Shown: positions 18,005 to 29,297 of the stretch, one piece after another
How positions within the stretch are numbered: the first letter of the stretch is position 1
How the letters are laid out: every line of letters begins with the position of its first letter
From: Streptomyces sp. NBC_01283
GTDB taxonomy: Bacteria; Actinomycetota; Actinomycetes; Streptomycetales; Streptomycetaceae
NCBI RefSeq assembly: GCF_041435335.1
Contig: NZ_CP108430.1
Span: forward strand, 8,218,001 to 8,282,000
Direction of reading: 5' to 3'
DNA: 64,000 bases
The notes under the pieces: generated by a model
What the model was told of the DNA's origin: nothing
The model's database searches: none
What the model saw: only the letters and a program-made list of their open reading frames with translations
Translations under genes and position numbers: made by a program

Positions 18005-19195
18005 GTGCACCTCGAATACACGCCTGAGCAGCGGCAGTTGCGCACCGAGCTGCGCACGTACTTCGCCGAGCTGGTGCCCGACAACGCGTACGCCCGCTAT
18101 GCCGACCCCGCCGCGCAGAAGCGGTTCTACCGGGAGACCATCCGGCGCCTCGGCTCCGACGGCTGGCTCGGCGTCGGCTGGCCCAAGGAGTACGGCGGCC
18201 GGGGGCTCTCCCCGATGGAGCAGTTCATCTTCTTCGACGAGGCCGCACAGGCCAACGTCCCGCTGCCCCTGATGGCCCTGAACACCGTCGGCCCGACCCT
18301 GATGCAGTTCGGCACCGACGAGCAGAAGGCGTACTTCCTGCCGAAGATCCTCTCCGGCGAACTCGACTTCGCGATCGGCTACAGCGAGCCGGACGCGGGC
18401 ACCGACCTCGCCGCCCTGAAGACCAAGGCGGTCCGGGAGGGCGACGAGGAGACCGGCCACTACACGGTCAACGGCCAGAAGATCTGGACCACCAACGGCG
18501 ACACCGCCGACTGGGTCTGGCTCGCCGTGCGCACCGACCCGGACGCCCCGCCCCACAAGGGCATCACCATGCTCCTCGTGCCGACGAGCGACCCCGGCTA
18601 CTCCTGCACCATCATCAACACCCTGGCCTCGCACGACACCACGGCGAGCTACTACGAGAACATCCGCGTCCCCGCATCGCGCCGCGTCGGCCAGGAGAAC
18701 AAGGGCTGGCGGCTCATCACCAACCAGCTCAACCACGAGCGCGTCACGCTCGCCGCCCACGGCACCATGGCCATCCGCGCCTTCCACAACGTGCAGCGCT
18801 GGGCCGCCGACACCAAGCTCGCCGACGGCCGCCGCGTCATCGACCTCGGCTGGGTCCGCCAGCGCCTGGCCAGGACGCACACCAAGCTGGACGCGATGAA
18901 GCTCCTCAACTGGCAGATGGTGAACGCCGTCCAGGAGGGCACCCTCACCCCCCAGGACGCCTCCGCCGTGAAGGTCTACGGCTCCGAGGCGCGCAGGGAC
19001 GCGTACGCCTGGCTCATGGAAGTGGTCGGCTCGGCGGGCTCACTCAAGGAGGGCTCCGCGGGCGCGGTCCTCCACGGAGAGCTGGAACGCGGCTACCGCA
19101 GCGCCGTCATCTTCACCTTCGGCGGCGGCAACAACGAGATCCAGCGCGAGATCATCTCCTGGATCGGCCTCGGGATGCCGCGCGTGCGGCGCTGA
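18005..19195 (+). CDS. Acyl-CoA dehydrogenase
   Basis: FAD-dependent enzyme of 396 residues that makes the 2,3-double bond in an acyl-CoA. 'YSEPDAGTDLAAL' and 'WTTNGDTADWVWLAVRT' form the FAD/substrate region, and 'FTFGGGNNEIQREIISWIGLGM' is the C-terminal FAD-binding end. Its length and divergent N-terminus resemble the mycobacterial FadE subunits used for sterol side chains rather than short-chain beta-oxidation enzymes. Those work as heteromers, but no partner is adjacent. GGAGG lies 4 nt before the GTG start. The KstR-like box upstream supports a link to sterol or isoprenoid catabolism. Confidence 0.88.
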   Translation: MHLEYTPEQRQLRTELRTYFAELVPDNAYARYADPAAQKRFYRETIRRLGSDGWLGVGWPKEYGGRGLSPMEQFIFFDEAAQANVPLPLMALNTVGPTLMQFGTDEQKAYFLPKILSGELDFAIGYSEPDAGTDLAALKTKAVREGDEETGHYTVNGQKIWTTNGDTADWVWLAVRTDPDAPPHKGITMLLVPTSDPGYSCTIINTLASHDTTASYYENIRVPASRRVGQENKGWRLITNQLNHERVTLAAHGTMAIRAFHNVQRWAADTKLADGRRVIDLGWVRQRLARTHTKLDAMKLLNWQMVNAVQEGTLTPQDASAVKVYGSEARRDAYAWLMEVVGSAGSLKEGSAGAVLHGELERGYRSAVIFTFGGGNNEIQREIISWIGLGMPRVRR

Positions 19196-19277
19196 CGGCA
19201 TCCGTTCGTCCGCACCTTCCCGAAAACAAGCGGCGTGCCGCCCGGCCCGCCGCTTCTCGCTGTCTCCGCCGGATGTA

Positions 19278-19306
19278 TTGACACGGCCCCGGGCGCGGGC
19301 CAGCAT
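19278..19306 (+). promoter_or_regulatory. Possible promoter of the shikimate operon
   Basis: A perfect -35 TTGACA (19278-19283) is followed after 17 bp by a weak -10, CAGCAT. The operator described next lies just downstream. Confidence 0.35.
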
Positions 19307-19315
19307 CTCTCGCAA

Positions 19316-19340
19316 GTTAATTAACTACCTAGTGCGTTAA
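19316..19340. promoter_or_regulatory. TetR-type operator before the shikimate operon
   Basis: The stretch contains the palindrome GTTAATTAAC (19316-19325) overlapping a 20 bp dyad, TTAAC-TAC-CTAG-TGC-GTTAA (19321-19340). Its AT-richness stands out. The TetR gene at 23696 is the obvious candidate to bind it. Confidence 0.55.
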
Positions 19341-19400
19341 CAGCATCGTCACCCTCGCAGCCGCCCAGCCAGAGGCTGCTGTTCTCCCCGAGGAGTTCAC

Positions 19401-20777
19401 GTGTCCGCTCACCCGCAGGCCGACAGGACGTCGGCCGGGCCGCCCCAGGGCAGGCCACGCAAGGCCGCTTTCGCCGCCTGGATCGGCAGCGCGCTGGAGT
19501 ACTACGACTTCTTCATCTACGGCAGTGCCGCCGCCCTGGTCTTCCCCAAGGTCTTCTTCGACCCGGACGACCCGGCCACCGCCACCCTGATCTCGCTCGC
19601 GACCTTCGGCGTCGCCTATGCCGCCCGCCCCCTGGGGGCCCTCGTCCTCGGCCACTTCGGCGACCGGCTCGGCCGCCGGAAGATCATGGTCTGGACACTG
19701 GTCCTGATGGGGCTCTCCACCTTCCTCATCGGCTGTCTGCCCACGTACGCGCAGGTCGGCACCCTCGCTCCGGTACTGCTCGTGCTGATGCGGGTGTTCC
19801 AGGGCCTGTCCGCGGCTGGTGAGCAGGCCAGCGCCAACGCGATGACGCTGGAGCACGCCCCGGAACACCGGCGCGGCTACTACACGAGCTTCACCCTCAA
19901 CGGGACCCAGGCCGGTCAGCTCCTCGCGACCCTGGTGTTCCTGCCGGTCGCCGCGCTGCCGGACGAGCAGCTCTACAGCTGGGGCTGGCGCATTCCGTTC
20001 CTGCTGAGCGCTGCCGTCGCGGTCGCCGGGTACGTCATCCGCCGCACCCTTGAGGAGACCCCCGTCTTCAGGCAGGCCACGGCCGAGCGGGCGGTGGCCA
20101 CGATGCCGCTGGCCGAACTGCTCAGGAACCACTGGGCCGACGTGCTGCGGGTGGTCGCCGCTGCGCTCATCGCGACGGTCAGCACGATCTTCTCCGTCTG
20201 GGCCCTCTCGTACGCCACGAGCGACGCGGTCGGCCTCGACAAGACGGGCATGCTCTGGGTCGCGGGCAGCGCCAACGCGGTGGCTCTGCTCGCCATCCCG
20301 CTCTGGGCCAGGCTCTCGGACCGGATCGGCCGCAAGCCCGTCTTTCTCGTCGGAGCGCTGGGCAGCGGAGTGATGATCTTCGTCTATCTGTGGGCGATCT
20401 CCACCGGCAGCTACCCGCTGGTCTTCGTGACCGGAGTGCTGCTCTTCGGCGTCGTCTACAGCGCGGCCAACGGCATCTGGCCCTCGTTCTACGGCGAGAT
20501 GTTCCCCGCCAGGGTCCGGCTGTCCGGCATGGCCATCGGCACCCAGATCGGCTTTGCCGTCGCCGGGTTCGCGGTGACCTTCGCGGCCCAGATCGACGGC
20601 CCCGACGGCGATCGCTGGGTCGGCGTCGCGATCTTCACCGCCGCCTTCTGCGCGATCTGCGCCATCGCCGTGGCCACGGGCCGCGAGACCCACCGCGTGC
20701 CCACCGCCGAGCTGGGCCTGCGTGCCGGGGAGGCGAAGGCGCCGACGGTGACGACGTCCGAGGCCGCCGCCCTCTGA
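19401..20777 (+). CDS. MHS-family MFS transporter, probably quinate/shikimate
   Basis: Proton symporter of 458 residues with 12 helices. The start 'AAFAAWIGSALEYYDFFIYG' and the loop 'GHFGDRLGRRKIMVWTL' are signatures of the metabolite:H+ symporter (ShiA/PcaT/proline permease) family. It is the first gene of an operon with shikimate dehydrogenase and dehydroshikimate dehydratase, so uptake of shikimate or quinate is the natural inference. GTG start at 19401 after GAGGAG. Likely controlled by the operator at 19316-19340. Confidence 0.88.
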   Translation: MSAHPQADRTSAGPPQGRPRKAAFAAWIGSALEYYDFFIYGSAAALVFPKVFFDPDDPATATLISLATFGVAYAARPLGALVLGHFGDRLGRRKIMVWTLVLMGLSTFLIGCLPTYAQVGTLAPVLLVLMRVFQGLSAAGEQASANAMTLEHAPEHRRGYYTSFTLNGTQAGQLLATLVFLPVAALPDEQLYSWGWRIPFLLSAAVAVAGYVIRRTLEETPVFRQATAERAVATMPLAELLRNHWADVLRVVAAALIATVSTIFSVWALSYATSDAVGLDKTGMLWVAGSANAVALLAIPLWARLSDRIGRKPVFLVGALGSGVMIFVYLWAISTGSYPLVFVTGVLLFGVVYSAANGIWPSFYGEMFPARVRLSGMAIGTQIGFAVAGFAVTFAAQIDGPDGDRWVGVAIFTAAFCAICAIAVATGRETHRVPTAELGLRAGEAKAPTVTTSEAAAL

Positions 20778-20839
20778 ACGGGCCCCGCCCGCCGCGGCCT
20801 TGTGACCGACCCCGCCCAGCCGACCCACAGGAACCTTCG

Positions 20840-21700
20840 ATGACCTCGTACCTCACCGGCCTCATCGGCGCCGGTATCGGCCCCTCCCTGAGCCCCGCCC
20901 TGCACGAACGCGAGGCGGACCGGCACGGTGTGCGCCTCGTCTACCGCACCCTCGACATCGACGCGCTGGGTGTCGCGCCCGAGGCCGTGGGTGAACTGGT
21001 GCACGCCGCCCGCCGCCTCGGCTTCGACGGGCTGAACATCACCCACCCCTGCAAGCAGCTGGTCATCGAGCACTTGGACGAACTCGCCCCCGACGCGGCC
21101 GAGCTCGGAGCCGTGAACACCGTCGTCTTCAGGGACGGCCGCGCCATCGGGCACAACACCGATGCCACCGGCTTCGCCCAGTCCTTCGCCCGCGGCCTGG
21201 CCGACGCGCCGACCGGCGACGTCGTGCAGCTCGGCGCGGGCGGGGCGGGCGCCGCGGTGGCGCACGCCCTGCTGAACCTCGGTGTCGACCGGGTCACCCT
21301 CGTCGACACCGACCCGGCCCGCGCCGCCGGTCTCGCCGCCGCACTGGTCTCGCGCTTCGGGCCCGGCCGTGCGGTGTCCGCGCCCACCGGGGCGGTCGCC
21401 GAGCGCCTCGCCGCAGCGGACGGGCTCGTCCACGCCACACCGACCGGCATGGTCGCGCACCCGGGTCTGCCGCTGCCGGTCGGGCTGCTCAGGCCCGGAC
21501 TCTGGGTGGCCGAAGTCGTCTACCGGCCGCTGGAGACCGAGTTGTTGCGCGAGGCCCGCGCCATCGGCTGCCGCACCCTCGACGGCGGCGGCATGGCCGT
21601 CTTCCAGGCGGCCGACGCCTTCCGGCTCTTCACCGGGCTCGAACCGCACACCGGGCCGATGCTCGCCGACCTCGGCGATCTGGCCGCCTTCCCGGCTTGA
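20840..21700 (+). CDS. aroE: Quinate/shikimate dehydrogenase (QsuD type)
   Basis: Oxidoreductase of 286 residues that interconverts shikimate (or quinate) and the 3-dehydro compound. Substrate residues are present: GPSLSP (Ser 16 and 18), the catalytic Lys in NITHPCK (72) and Asp in NTDATG (108). The nucleotide loop is GAGGAG (132-137), and the following VDTDP puts acidic residues where NADP enzymes have Arg/Thr, favouring NAD+. Both the NAD preference and the NITHPCK form are as in Corynebacterium QsuD, so a catabolic role is more likely than aromatic amino-acid synthesis. It lies between the transporter and QsuB. Confidence 0.9.
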   Translation: MTSYLTGLIGAGIGPSLSPALHEREADRHGVRLVYRTLDIDALGVAPEAVGELVHAARRLGFDGLNITHPCKQLVIEHLDELAPDAAELGAVNTVVFRDGRAIGHNTDATGFAQSFARGLADAPTGDVVQLGAGGAGAAVAHALLNLGVDRVTLVDTDPARAAGLAAALVSRFGPGRAVSAPTGAVAERLAAADGLVHATPTGMVAHPGLPLPVGLLRPGLWVAEVVYRPLETELLREARAIGCRTLDGGGMAVFQAADAFRLFTGLEPHTGPMLADLGDLAAFPA

Positions 21701-21783
21701 ACAGCGGTCCGACGCCGGGCTGCCACCAGCCCCGAACAGCGGGCCGAGCAGCGGCCTGACACCGGCTCGACAGGAGAAACACC

Positions 21784-23601
21784 ATGCGCAAATCGATCGC
21801 CACCGTCTCGCTCAGCGGCCCGCTGTCCGAGAAGCTCACCGCTGTCGCCACCGCCGGATTCGACGGTGTGGAGATCTTCGAGAACGACCTGCTCGGCGGC
21901 CCGCTCAGCCCCGAGGAGGTGCGGCTGCGCTGTGCGGACCTGGGTCTTGGCATCGACCTCTACCAGCCGTTCCGCGACTTCGAGGCCGTCCCCGCCGACG
22001 TACTCGCCCGCAATCTGCGGCGCGCGGAACGCAAGTTCGCCGTGATGGAGCGCCTGGGCGCCGACCTGCTCCTCGTCTGCTCCAGCGTCGCCCCCGAGTC
22101 GGTCGACGACGACGGGCTCGCCGCCGAGCAACTGCGGCTGCTCGCCGACCGGGCGGCGGCCCACGGCATCCGCATCGCCTACGAGGCCTTGGCCTGGGGC
22201 CGGCACGTCAGCACGTACGACCATGCCTGGCGGATCGTCGAGCAGGCGGATCATCCGGCCCTCGGCACCTGCCTCGACAGCTTCCACATCCTCTCCCGCG
22301 GCTCGGACCCCAAGGGCATCGCGGACATCCCCGGCGAGAAGATCTTCTTCCTTCAACTGGCGGACGCACCTTTGATGGCGATGGACGTCCTGCAATGGAG
22401 CAGGCACTACCGCTGCTTCCCCGGCCAGGGCGGCTTCGACCTCGCCCCTCTGGTGGCCGCCACGGTACGAGCCGGATACCAAGGACCGCTGTCGCTCGAA
22501 GTGTTCAACGACGTCTTCCGGCAGGCGGGCGCGGCCTCCACCGCCGTCGACGCGCTCCGTTCCCTGCTGCTCCTCGAAGAGTCGGCCGGACTGTCCACGC
22601 TCCCCGCCGCGGCCGTGCCCTCCGGTTTCGCCTTCGCCGAGCTGACCGCGGCCGACACCGAACCGCTGCGCGGAGTCCTCGAGTCCCTCGGCTTCGCGCA
22701 CACCGCACGGCACCACTGGAAGCCGGTCGAACTGTGGACCCAGGGGGACGCCCGCATCCTGCTCAACACCGGTGTCAGCGGCCCTCGTCAGGGCCCCGCG
22801 CTGACCGCCATCGGCGTGGAGACACCCGACCCGGAGCGGGCCGCACGGCGTGCCGAGGAGGTCCTCGCCCCCGTGGTGCCGAGGCGACGGGCCCGGCAGG
22901 ACGCACCGCTCGACGCGGTCGCCGCACCCGACGGCACGGAGTTCTTCTTCTGCCGCACGGAACGGTCCGACCACCCCAGCTGGACCGGTGACTTCACCGA
23001 GGTGCCCTCGCGCGCTCTGCCGGGGGAGCGGTCCGGCGAACAGACCGCGCCAGCCGTTCGCCGCATCGACCACATCGCCCTCACCCAGCCCTGGCACCAG
23101 TTCGACGAGGCATCGCTGTTCCACCGGGGCGTGCTGGGCCTGGAGGCGGACGACAGCCTGGACCTGGCCGACCCTTACGGCCTCGTGCGCAGCCGGGCCG
23201 TAGCGTCCCCCGACGGCGGTGTGCGCCTCGTCCTCAACATCGCGCCCGCGCCGGACGCCCGGGGCAGCCGCCTCCAGCACATCGCGCTGGCCACCGACGA
23301 CATCATCGCCGCCGCCCGGCGCGTCCGCGAGCGGGGCGCGGGCCTCCTCCCGATCCCCGCCAACTACTACGACGACCTCGACGCCCGCCACGAGCTCGAG
23401 CCGGAGCACCTGGCCACCCTGGCGGACCTCGGCATCCTCTACGACCGGGACGAGAACGGGGAGTTCCTGCACTGCTACACCGCCACTGTCGGGCGCGTCT
23501 TCTTCGAACTGGTGCAGCGCACGGGCGGCTACCGGGGGTACGGGGCGCGCAACGCGGCCGTACGGCTCGCCGCCCAGCACGGTCACCAGCAGGGGGTGTG
23601 A
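21784..23601 (+). CDS. qsuB: 3-Dehydroshikimate dehydratase fused to an HPPD-like domain (QsuB type)
   Basis: Bifunctional-looking protein of 605 residues that converts 3-dehydroshikimate to protocatechuate. The N-terminal xylose-isomerase-like TIM barrel (1-270) has the expected metal ligands Glu134, Asp165, Gln191 and Glu239. The C-terminal half (about 285-590) is a double VOC domain like 4-hydroxyphenylpyruvate dioxygenase and retains a His-His-Glu triad (430, 499, 575). In known QsuB/QuiC1 proteins the barrel carries the dehydratase activity and the HPPD-like half has no proven reaction. GGAG precedes the ATG. The protocatechuate pathway genes are not in this window. Confidence 0.93.
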   Translation: MRKSIATVSLSGPLSEKLTAVATAGFDGVEIFENDLLGGPLSPEEVRLRCADLGLGIDLYQPFRDFEAVPADVLARNLRRAERKFAVMERLGADLLLVCSSVAPESVDDDGLAAEQLRLLADRAAAHGIRIAYEALAWGRHVSTYDHAWRIVEQADHPALGTCLDSFHILSRGSDPKGIADIPGEKIFFLQLADAPLMAMDVLQWSRHYRCFPGQGGFDLAPLVAATVRAGYQGPLSLEVFNDVFRQAGAASTAVDALRSLLLLEESAGLSTLPAAAVPSGFAFAELTAADTEPLRGVLESLGFAHTARHHWKPVELWTQGDARILLNTGVSGPRQGPALTAIGVETPDPERAARRAEEVLAPVVPRRRARQDAPLDAVAAPDGTEFFFCRTERSDHPSWTGDFTEVPSRALPGERSGEQTAPAVRRIDHIALTQPWHQFDEASLFHRGVLGLEADDSLDLADPYGLVRSRAVASPDGGVRLVLNIAPAPDARGSRLQHIALATDDIIAAARRVRERGAGLLPIPANYYDDLDARHELEPEHLATLADLGILYDRDENGEFLHCYTATVGRVFFELVQRTGGYRGYGARNAAVRLAAQHGHQQGV

Positions 23602-23695
23602 AGCAGGGGTGCGGCCCCCTCGTTCAGCCACAAAAGCCCCAGGGCGGCCCGAGGTTAGACTGACCGGCGCCGAAGAGTCCGCCCTGAGGAGCCGC

Positions 23696-24373
23696 ATGGC
23701 CGCCGAGGTCCCCACGCCGTCCCCGCCCGTAAAGCGCACCCGGGACGCGGCCCGTACGCAGGGGGAGATCCTCGATGTGGCCACCGAGGAGTTCGCCCGC
23801 ATGGGCTATGCGGGGGCCAGGGTGGACGAGATCGCCGCCCGCATGCGGACCACGAAGCGGATGATCTACTACTACTTCGGCAGCAAGGACCAGTTGTTCA
23901 CGGCGGTCCTCGAGCGGGCGTACAAGGTCATCCGGCACGAGGAGCAGCAGCTCGACGTCGGGCATCTGGACCCGGTGTCCGCGATCCGCCGCCTTGCGGA
24001 GCTCACCTTCGACCACCACGAGGCGCACCCGGACTTCATCCGCCTCGTCAGCATCGAGAACATCCACGAGGCGCAGCACATCGGTGCCTCACCGAGTCTC
24101 GCCTCCCTCAGCTCTCCGGCGATCGACGTCATCGCCTCGATCCTTCAGACCGGGCGCGAGCAGGGGGTGTTCACGGCCGAGGTGGACGCCGTCGACCTGC
24201 ACGCGATGATCAGCTCGTTCTGCTTCTTCCGGGTCTCCAACCGGCACACCTTCCGCGCGCTCTTCGGCCGCGACCTCACCGAGGAGCCTCGCCGTGAGCA
24301 CTACCGGAAGATGCTGGGGGACATGGTCATCTCCTACCTGACCTCGGATCTCCCCGGCACTGACCGGAGCTGA
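23696..24373 (+). CDS. TetR-family regulator of the shikimate operon
   Basis: DNA-binding repressor of 225 residues. The TetR helix-turn-helix is clear: 'ILDVATEEFARMGYAGARVDEIAARM' and 'TTKRMIYYYFGSKDQLF' (about 25-70). The C-terminal ligand domain has a TetR_C-like pattern ('HPDFIRLVSIENIHEA'). The gene follows qsuB by 94 bp on the same strand. It probably binds the dyad at 19316-19340, with a pathway intermediate as inducer; both points are inference. Confidence 0.88.
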   Translation: MAAEVPTPSPPVKRTRDAARTQGEILDVATEEFARMGYAGARVDEIAARMRTTKRMIYYYFGSKDQLFTAVLERAYKVIRHEEQQLDVGHLDPVSAIRRLAELTFDHHEAHPDFIRLVSIENIHEAQHIGASPSLASLSSPAIDVIASILQTGREQGVFTAEVDAVDLHAMISSFCFFRVSNRHTFRALFGRDLTEEPRREHYRKMLGDMVISYLTSDLPGTDRS

Positions 24374-24461
24374 CGCCTCACTGATCGCGGGTCGCTACCA
24401 CCATCACCTCGGTGCCGCCCGCGCGCACCGGCGGCGTAGCCTGCGCCCAGGAGGTGGTTGT

Positions 24462-25396
24462 ATGCGCGAGGCATCCTCATCGGGGCAGCCGGTGGCGGCA
24501 GACCCGGGGCTCTTCGGCCCCTCGTCCGTGACCTGGCAGATGCACGGCGACCCGATGATGTGGGTCGCCGGGATCCGGGCCCTCTACCTGCAGGCCCTGC
24601 ACCCCCGCGCGGTACGCGGCGTCATGCAGAACTCGGATTTCCGCAAGGACGCCTGGGGCCGTCTCATGCGGACCGCGAACTTCGTGGGCACCACCACGTA
24701 CGGCACCACCGAGGTCGCCGAGCACGCGGGCGCGCGGGTGCGGAAGATCCACACGATGATCAAGGTCACCGACCCCGACACGGGGGAGCGGTACGGCGTC
24801 GACGAACCCGAGCTGCTGATGTGGGTGCACTGCGCCGAGATCGACTCCTATCTGCACGTCGCACGCCGGTCGGGGTTCCGCCTCACCGACGAGCTCGCCG
24901 ACCGCTATGTCGCCGAACACCGGGAGAGCGGCCGGCTCGTCGGTCTCGATCCCGCCCGCATACCGGCGTCGACCGCCGAACTCGCCGCCTACTTCGAGCG
25001 GGTGCGCCCCGAACTGGCCGCCGGTCCCGAGGCGCGCGACGTCGACGACTTCCTCCAGCGCCCGCCGACGCACTTCCTCCTGGTTCCGGCGCGCGCCCTG
25101 CTGTGGCGGCGCGTGGCGAATCTGGCGTACGCCTCCCTGCCGACGTACGCCCACGAGCTGTACGGCAGGTCGGCCCCGCCACCGGCCACCGTGACCCGGC
25201 GGCTCGTCACCACCGGCACCATCCTGCGCACCGTTCCCGCACGTCTACGCTGGCAACTTCCCCCGAAGCACATTCTGCGGGCCATGGCCAGGCTCGGGCC
25301 CGGCGCACGGCCTGCCCCGTACAAACTCGACAGGCGGCCAGCCATACTGGACGGGCCGGGGAGGGCGCAGCGATTCAACGGGGGCGACGGCGGGAG

Positions 25397-25415
<19 letters not shown>
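24462..25415 (+). CDS. DUF2236 / MpaB-family oxygenase-like protein
   Basis: Protein of 317 residues of the DUF2236 (ER-bound oxygenase MpaB / rubber oxygenase) family. Telling stretches are 'SVTWQMHGDPMMWVAGIRALYLQALHP', 'DAWGRLMRTANFVGTTTYG' and 'LMWVHCAEIDSYLHVAR'. Some relatives (Lcp) cleave polyisoprene with a b-type heme, and His residues here could serve as ligands; most bacterial members have no known substrate. The protein lacks a signal peptide. It overlaps the kinase gene by 19 nt, so the two should be translated together. Confidence 0.82.
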
Positions 25416-27634
<2,219 letters not shown>

Positions 27635-27701
27635 CGCGCGGGGACGCGGTGTGCCGCCGGGCCGCGCTGACTCACGGGGCGCCCGCGTGTTACCAAGGGC
27701 T

Positions 27702-29252
27702 ATGCCTCCTCGCGATCGATACGACGCCGTCATCGTCGGCGGTGGTCACAACGGACTCGTGGCCGCCGCCTACCTCGCCCGCGCCGGACGCTCCGTCCTG
27801 GTCCTGGAGCGGCTGGCGGGCACCGGCGGGGCCGCTGTGTCGAGCCGCCCCTTCGCGGGCGTCGACGCCCGGCTCTCGCGCTACTCGTACCTGGTCAGCC
27901 TCCTGCCGCGGAAGATCGTCAGGGACCTCGACCTGGACTTCCGGGTGCGCACCCGCACCGTCTCCTCCTACACGCCGACCGAGCGCGACGGGAGCCCGGC
28001 GGGACTGCTCGTCGGCGGGGGCGAGGCGCGCACCAGGGACGCCTTCGCGCGGCTCACCGGCGGTCCGCGCGAGTACGAGGCCTGGCGGGAGTTCTACGCC
28101 ATGACGGGCCACGTCGCCGAGCAGGTGTTCCCCACGCTCACCGAGCCGCTGCCCACGCGTGACGCCCTGCGCGAGCGGATCGGTGACGAGACGGCCTGGC
28201 GCACGCTCTTCGAGGAGCCCATCGGCGCCGCCATCGAGGAGCGGTTCGCCGACGACCTGGTACGCGGGGTGGTGCTCACCGACGCCCTCATCGGAACGTT
28301 CGCCGCCGCCCACGACCCGTCCCTGCGGCAGAACCGCTGCTTCCTCTACCACGTCATCGGCGGCGGCACCGGCGACTGGAACGTCCCGGTCGGCGGCATG
28401 GGCGCGCTCACCGGAGCCCTCGCGGCCTCCGCCCGCGCGGCGGGCGCCGAGCTCGCCACCGGCCACGAGGTCACCCGTGTCGACTCGGACGGACGGACCG
28501 CCGAGGTCACCTACCGGACGCCCGAGCGCGAAGCCACCGTCGCCGCGCGGCACGTCCTGGTCAACGCCTCACCGCAGGAACTCGCCGCCCTCGTCGGGGA
28601 TGCCCCGCCCACCCCGGCCGAGGGCGCCCAGCTCAAGGTCAACATGCTGCTCGAACGGCTGCCGAGGCTGCGCGACACGTCGGTCGACCCGCACGAGGCC
28701 TTCGCCGGGACCTTCCACATCGGGGAGGGGTACGGCGAGCTGGCGACGGCCTACGCCCAGGCTGCCGCCGGTGAGCTGCCAGCCGCGCCGCCCTCGGAGA
28801 TCTACTGCCACTCCCTCACCGATCCCAGCATCCTCGCCCCCGAACTCGTGGAGCGCGGCTGCCAGACCCTCACCCTCTTCGGCCTGCACACGCCGGCCCG
28901 CCTCTTCGCCCACGACAACGACGCCGTACGGGCCGAGCTGTTGAAGTCGACCCTGGCGCAGCTGGACGCGCACCTGGCCGAGCCGATCGCCGACTGCCTG
29001 GCCACCGACGCCGAAGGACGCCCCTGCATCGAGGCCAAGACCCCGCTCGACCTGGAACACGACCTGCGCCTGCCCGGCGGCAACATCTTCCACCGCGACC
29101 TCGCCTTCCCCTACGCACAGGAGGACACCGGCCGCTGGGGCGTGGAGACACGGCACGCGAACGTCCTGCTGTGCGGGGCGGGTGCCGTGCGCGGCGGCGG
29201 GGTCAGCGGCATCCCTGGGCACAACGCGGCCATGGCGGCTCTGGGCGAGTGA
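27702..29252 (+). CDS. FAD-dependent oxidoreductase (phytoene-desaturase/PYROXD2-like)
   Basis: Flavoprotein of 516 residues. The dinucleotide fold 'DAVIVGGGHNGLVAAAYLARAG' sits at 8-29, with the GHNG form typical of the CrtI/PYROXD2-like amine-oxidase superfamily. The C-terminal FAD motif 'VLLCGAGAVRGGGVSGIPGHNAA' is complete. There is no carotenoid synthesis gene nearby, so a CrtI function is unlikely; relatives often have no assigned substrate. It lies 67 bp after the kinase gene on the same strand and could belong to that transcript. Confidence 0.82.
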   Translation: MPPRDRYDAVIVGGGHNGLVAAAYLARAGRSVLVLERLAGTGGAAVSSRPFAGVDARLSRYSYLVSLLPRKIVRDLDLDFRVRTRTVSSYTPTERDGSPAGLLVGGGEARTRDAFARLTGGPREYEAWREFYAMTGHVAEQVFPTLTEPLPTRDALRERIGDETAWRTLFEEPIGAAIEERFADDLVRGVVLTDALIGTFAAAHDPSLRQNRCFLYHVIGGGTGDWNVPVGGMGALTGALAASARAAGAELATGHEVTRVDSDGRTAEVTYRTPEREATVAARHVLVNASPQELAALVGDAPPTPAEGAQLKVNMLLERLPRLRDTSVDPHEAFAGTFHIGEGYGELATAYAQAAAGELPAAPPSEIYCHSLTDPSILAPELVERGCQTLTLFGLHTPARLFAHDNDAVRAELLKSTLAQLDAHLAEPIADCLATDAEGRPCIEAKTPLDLEHDLRLPGGNIFHRDLAFPYAQEDTGRWGVETRHANVLLCGAGAVRGGGVSGIPGHNAAMAALGE

Positions 29253-29297
29253 CGGGGGCAGGGGGGACACCGCCCGGCCCCGCCCGGCGCGGCGTCC

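Noticed and set aside
27702-29252. Carotenoid phytoene desaturase
   Set aside because: The fold fits, but no phytoene synthase, cyclase or other crt gene is nearby, so only the family is reported.
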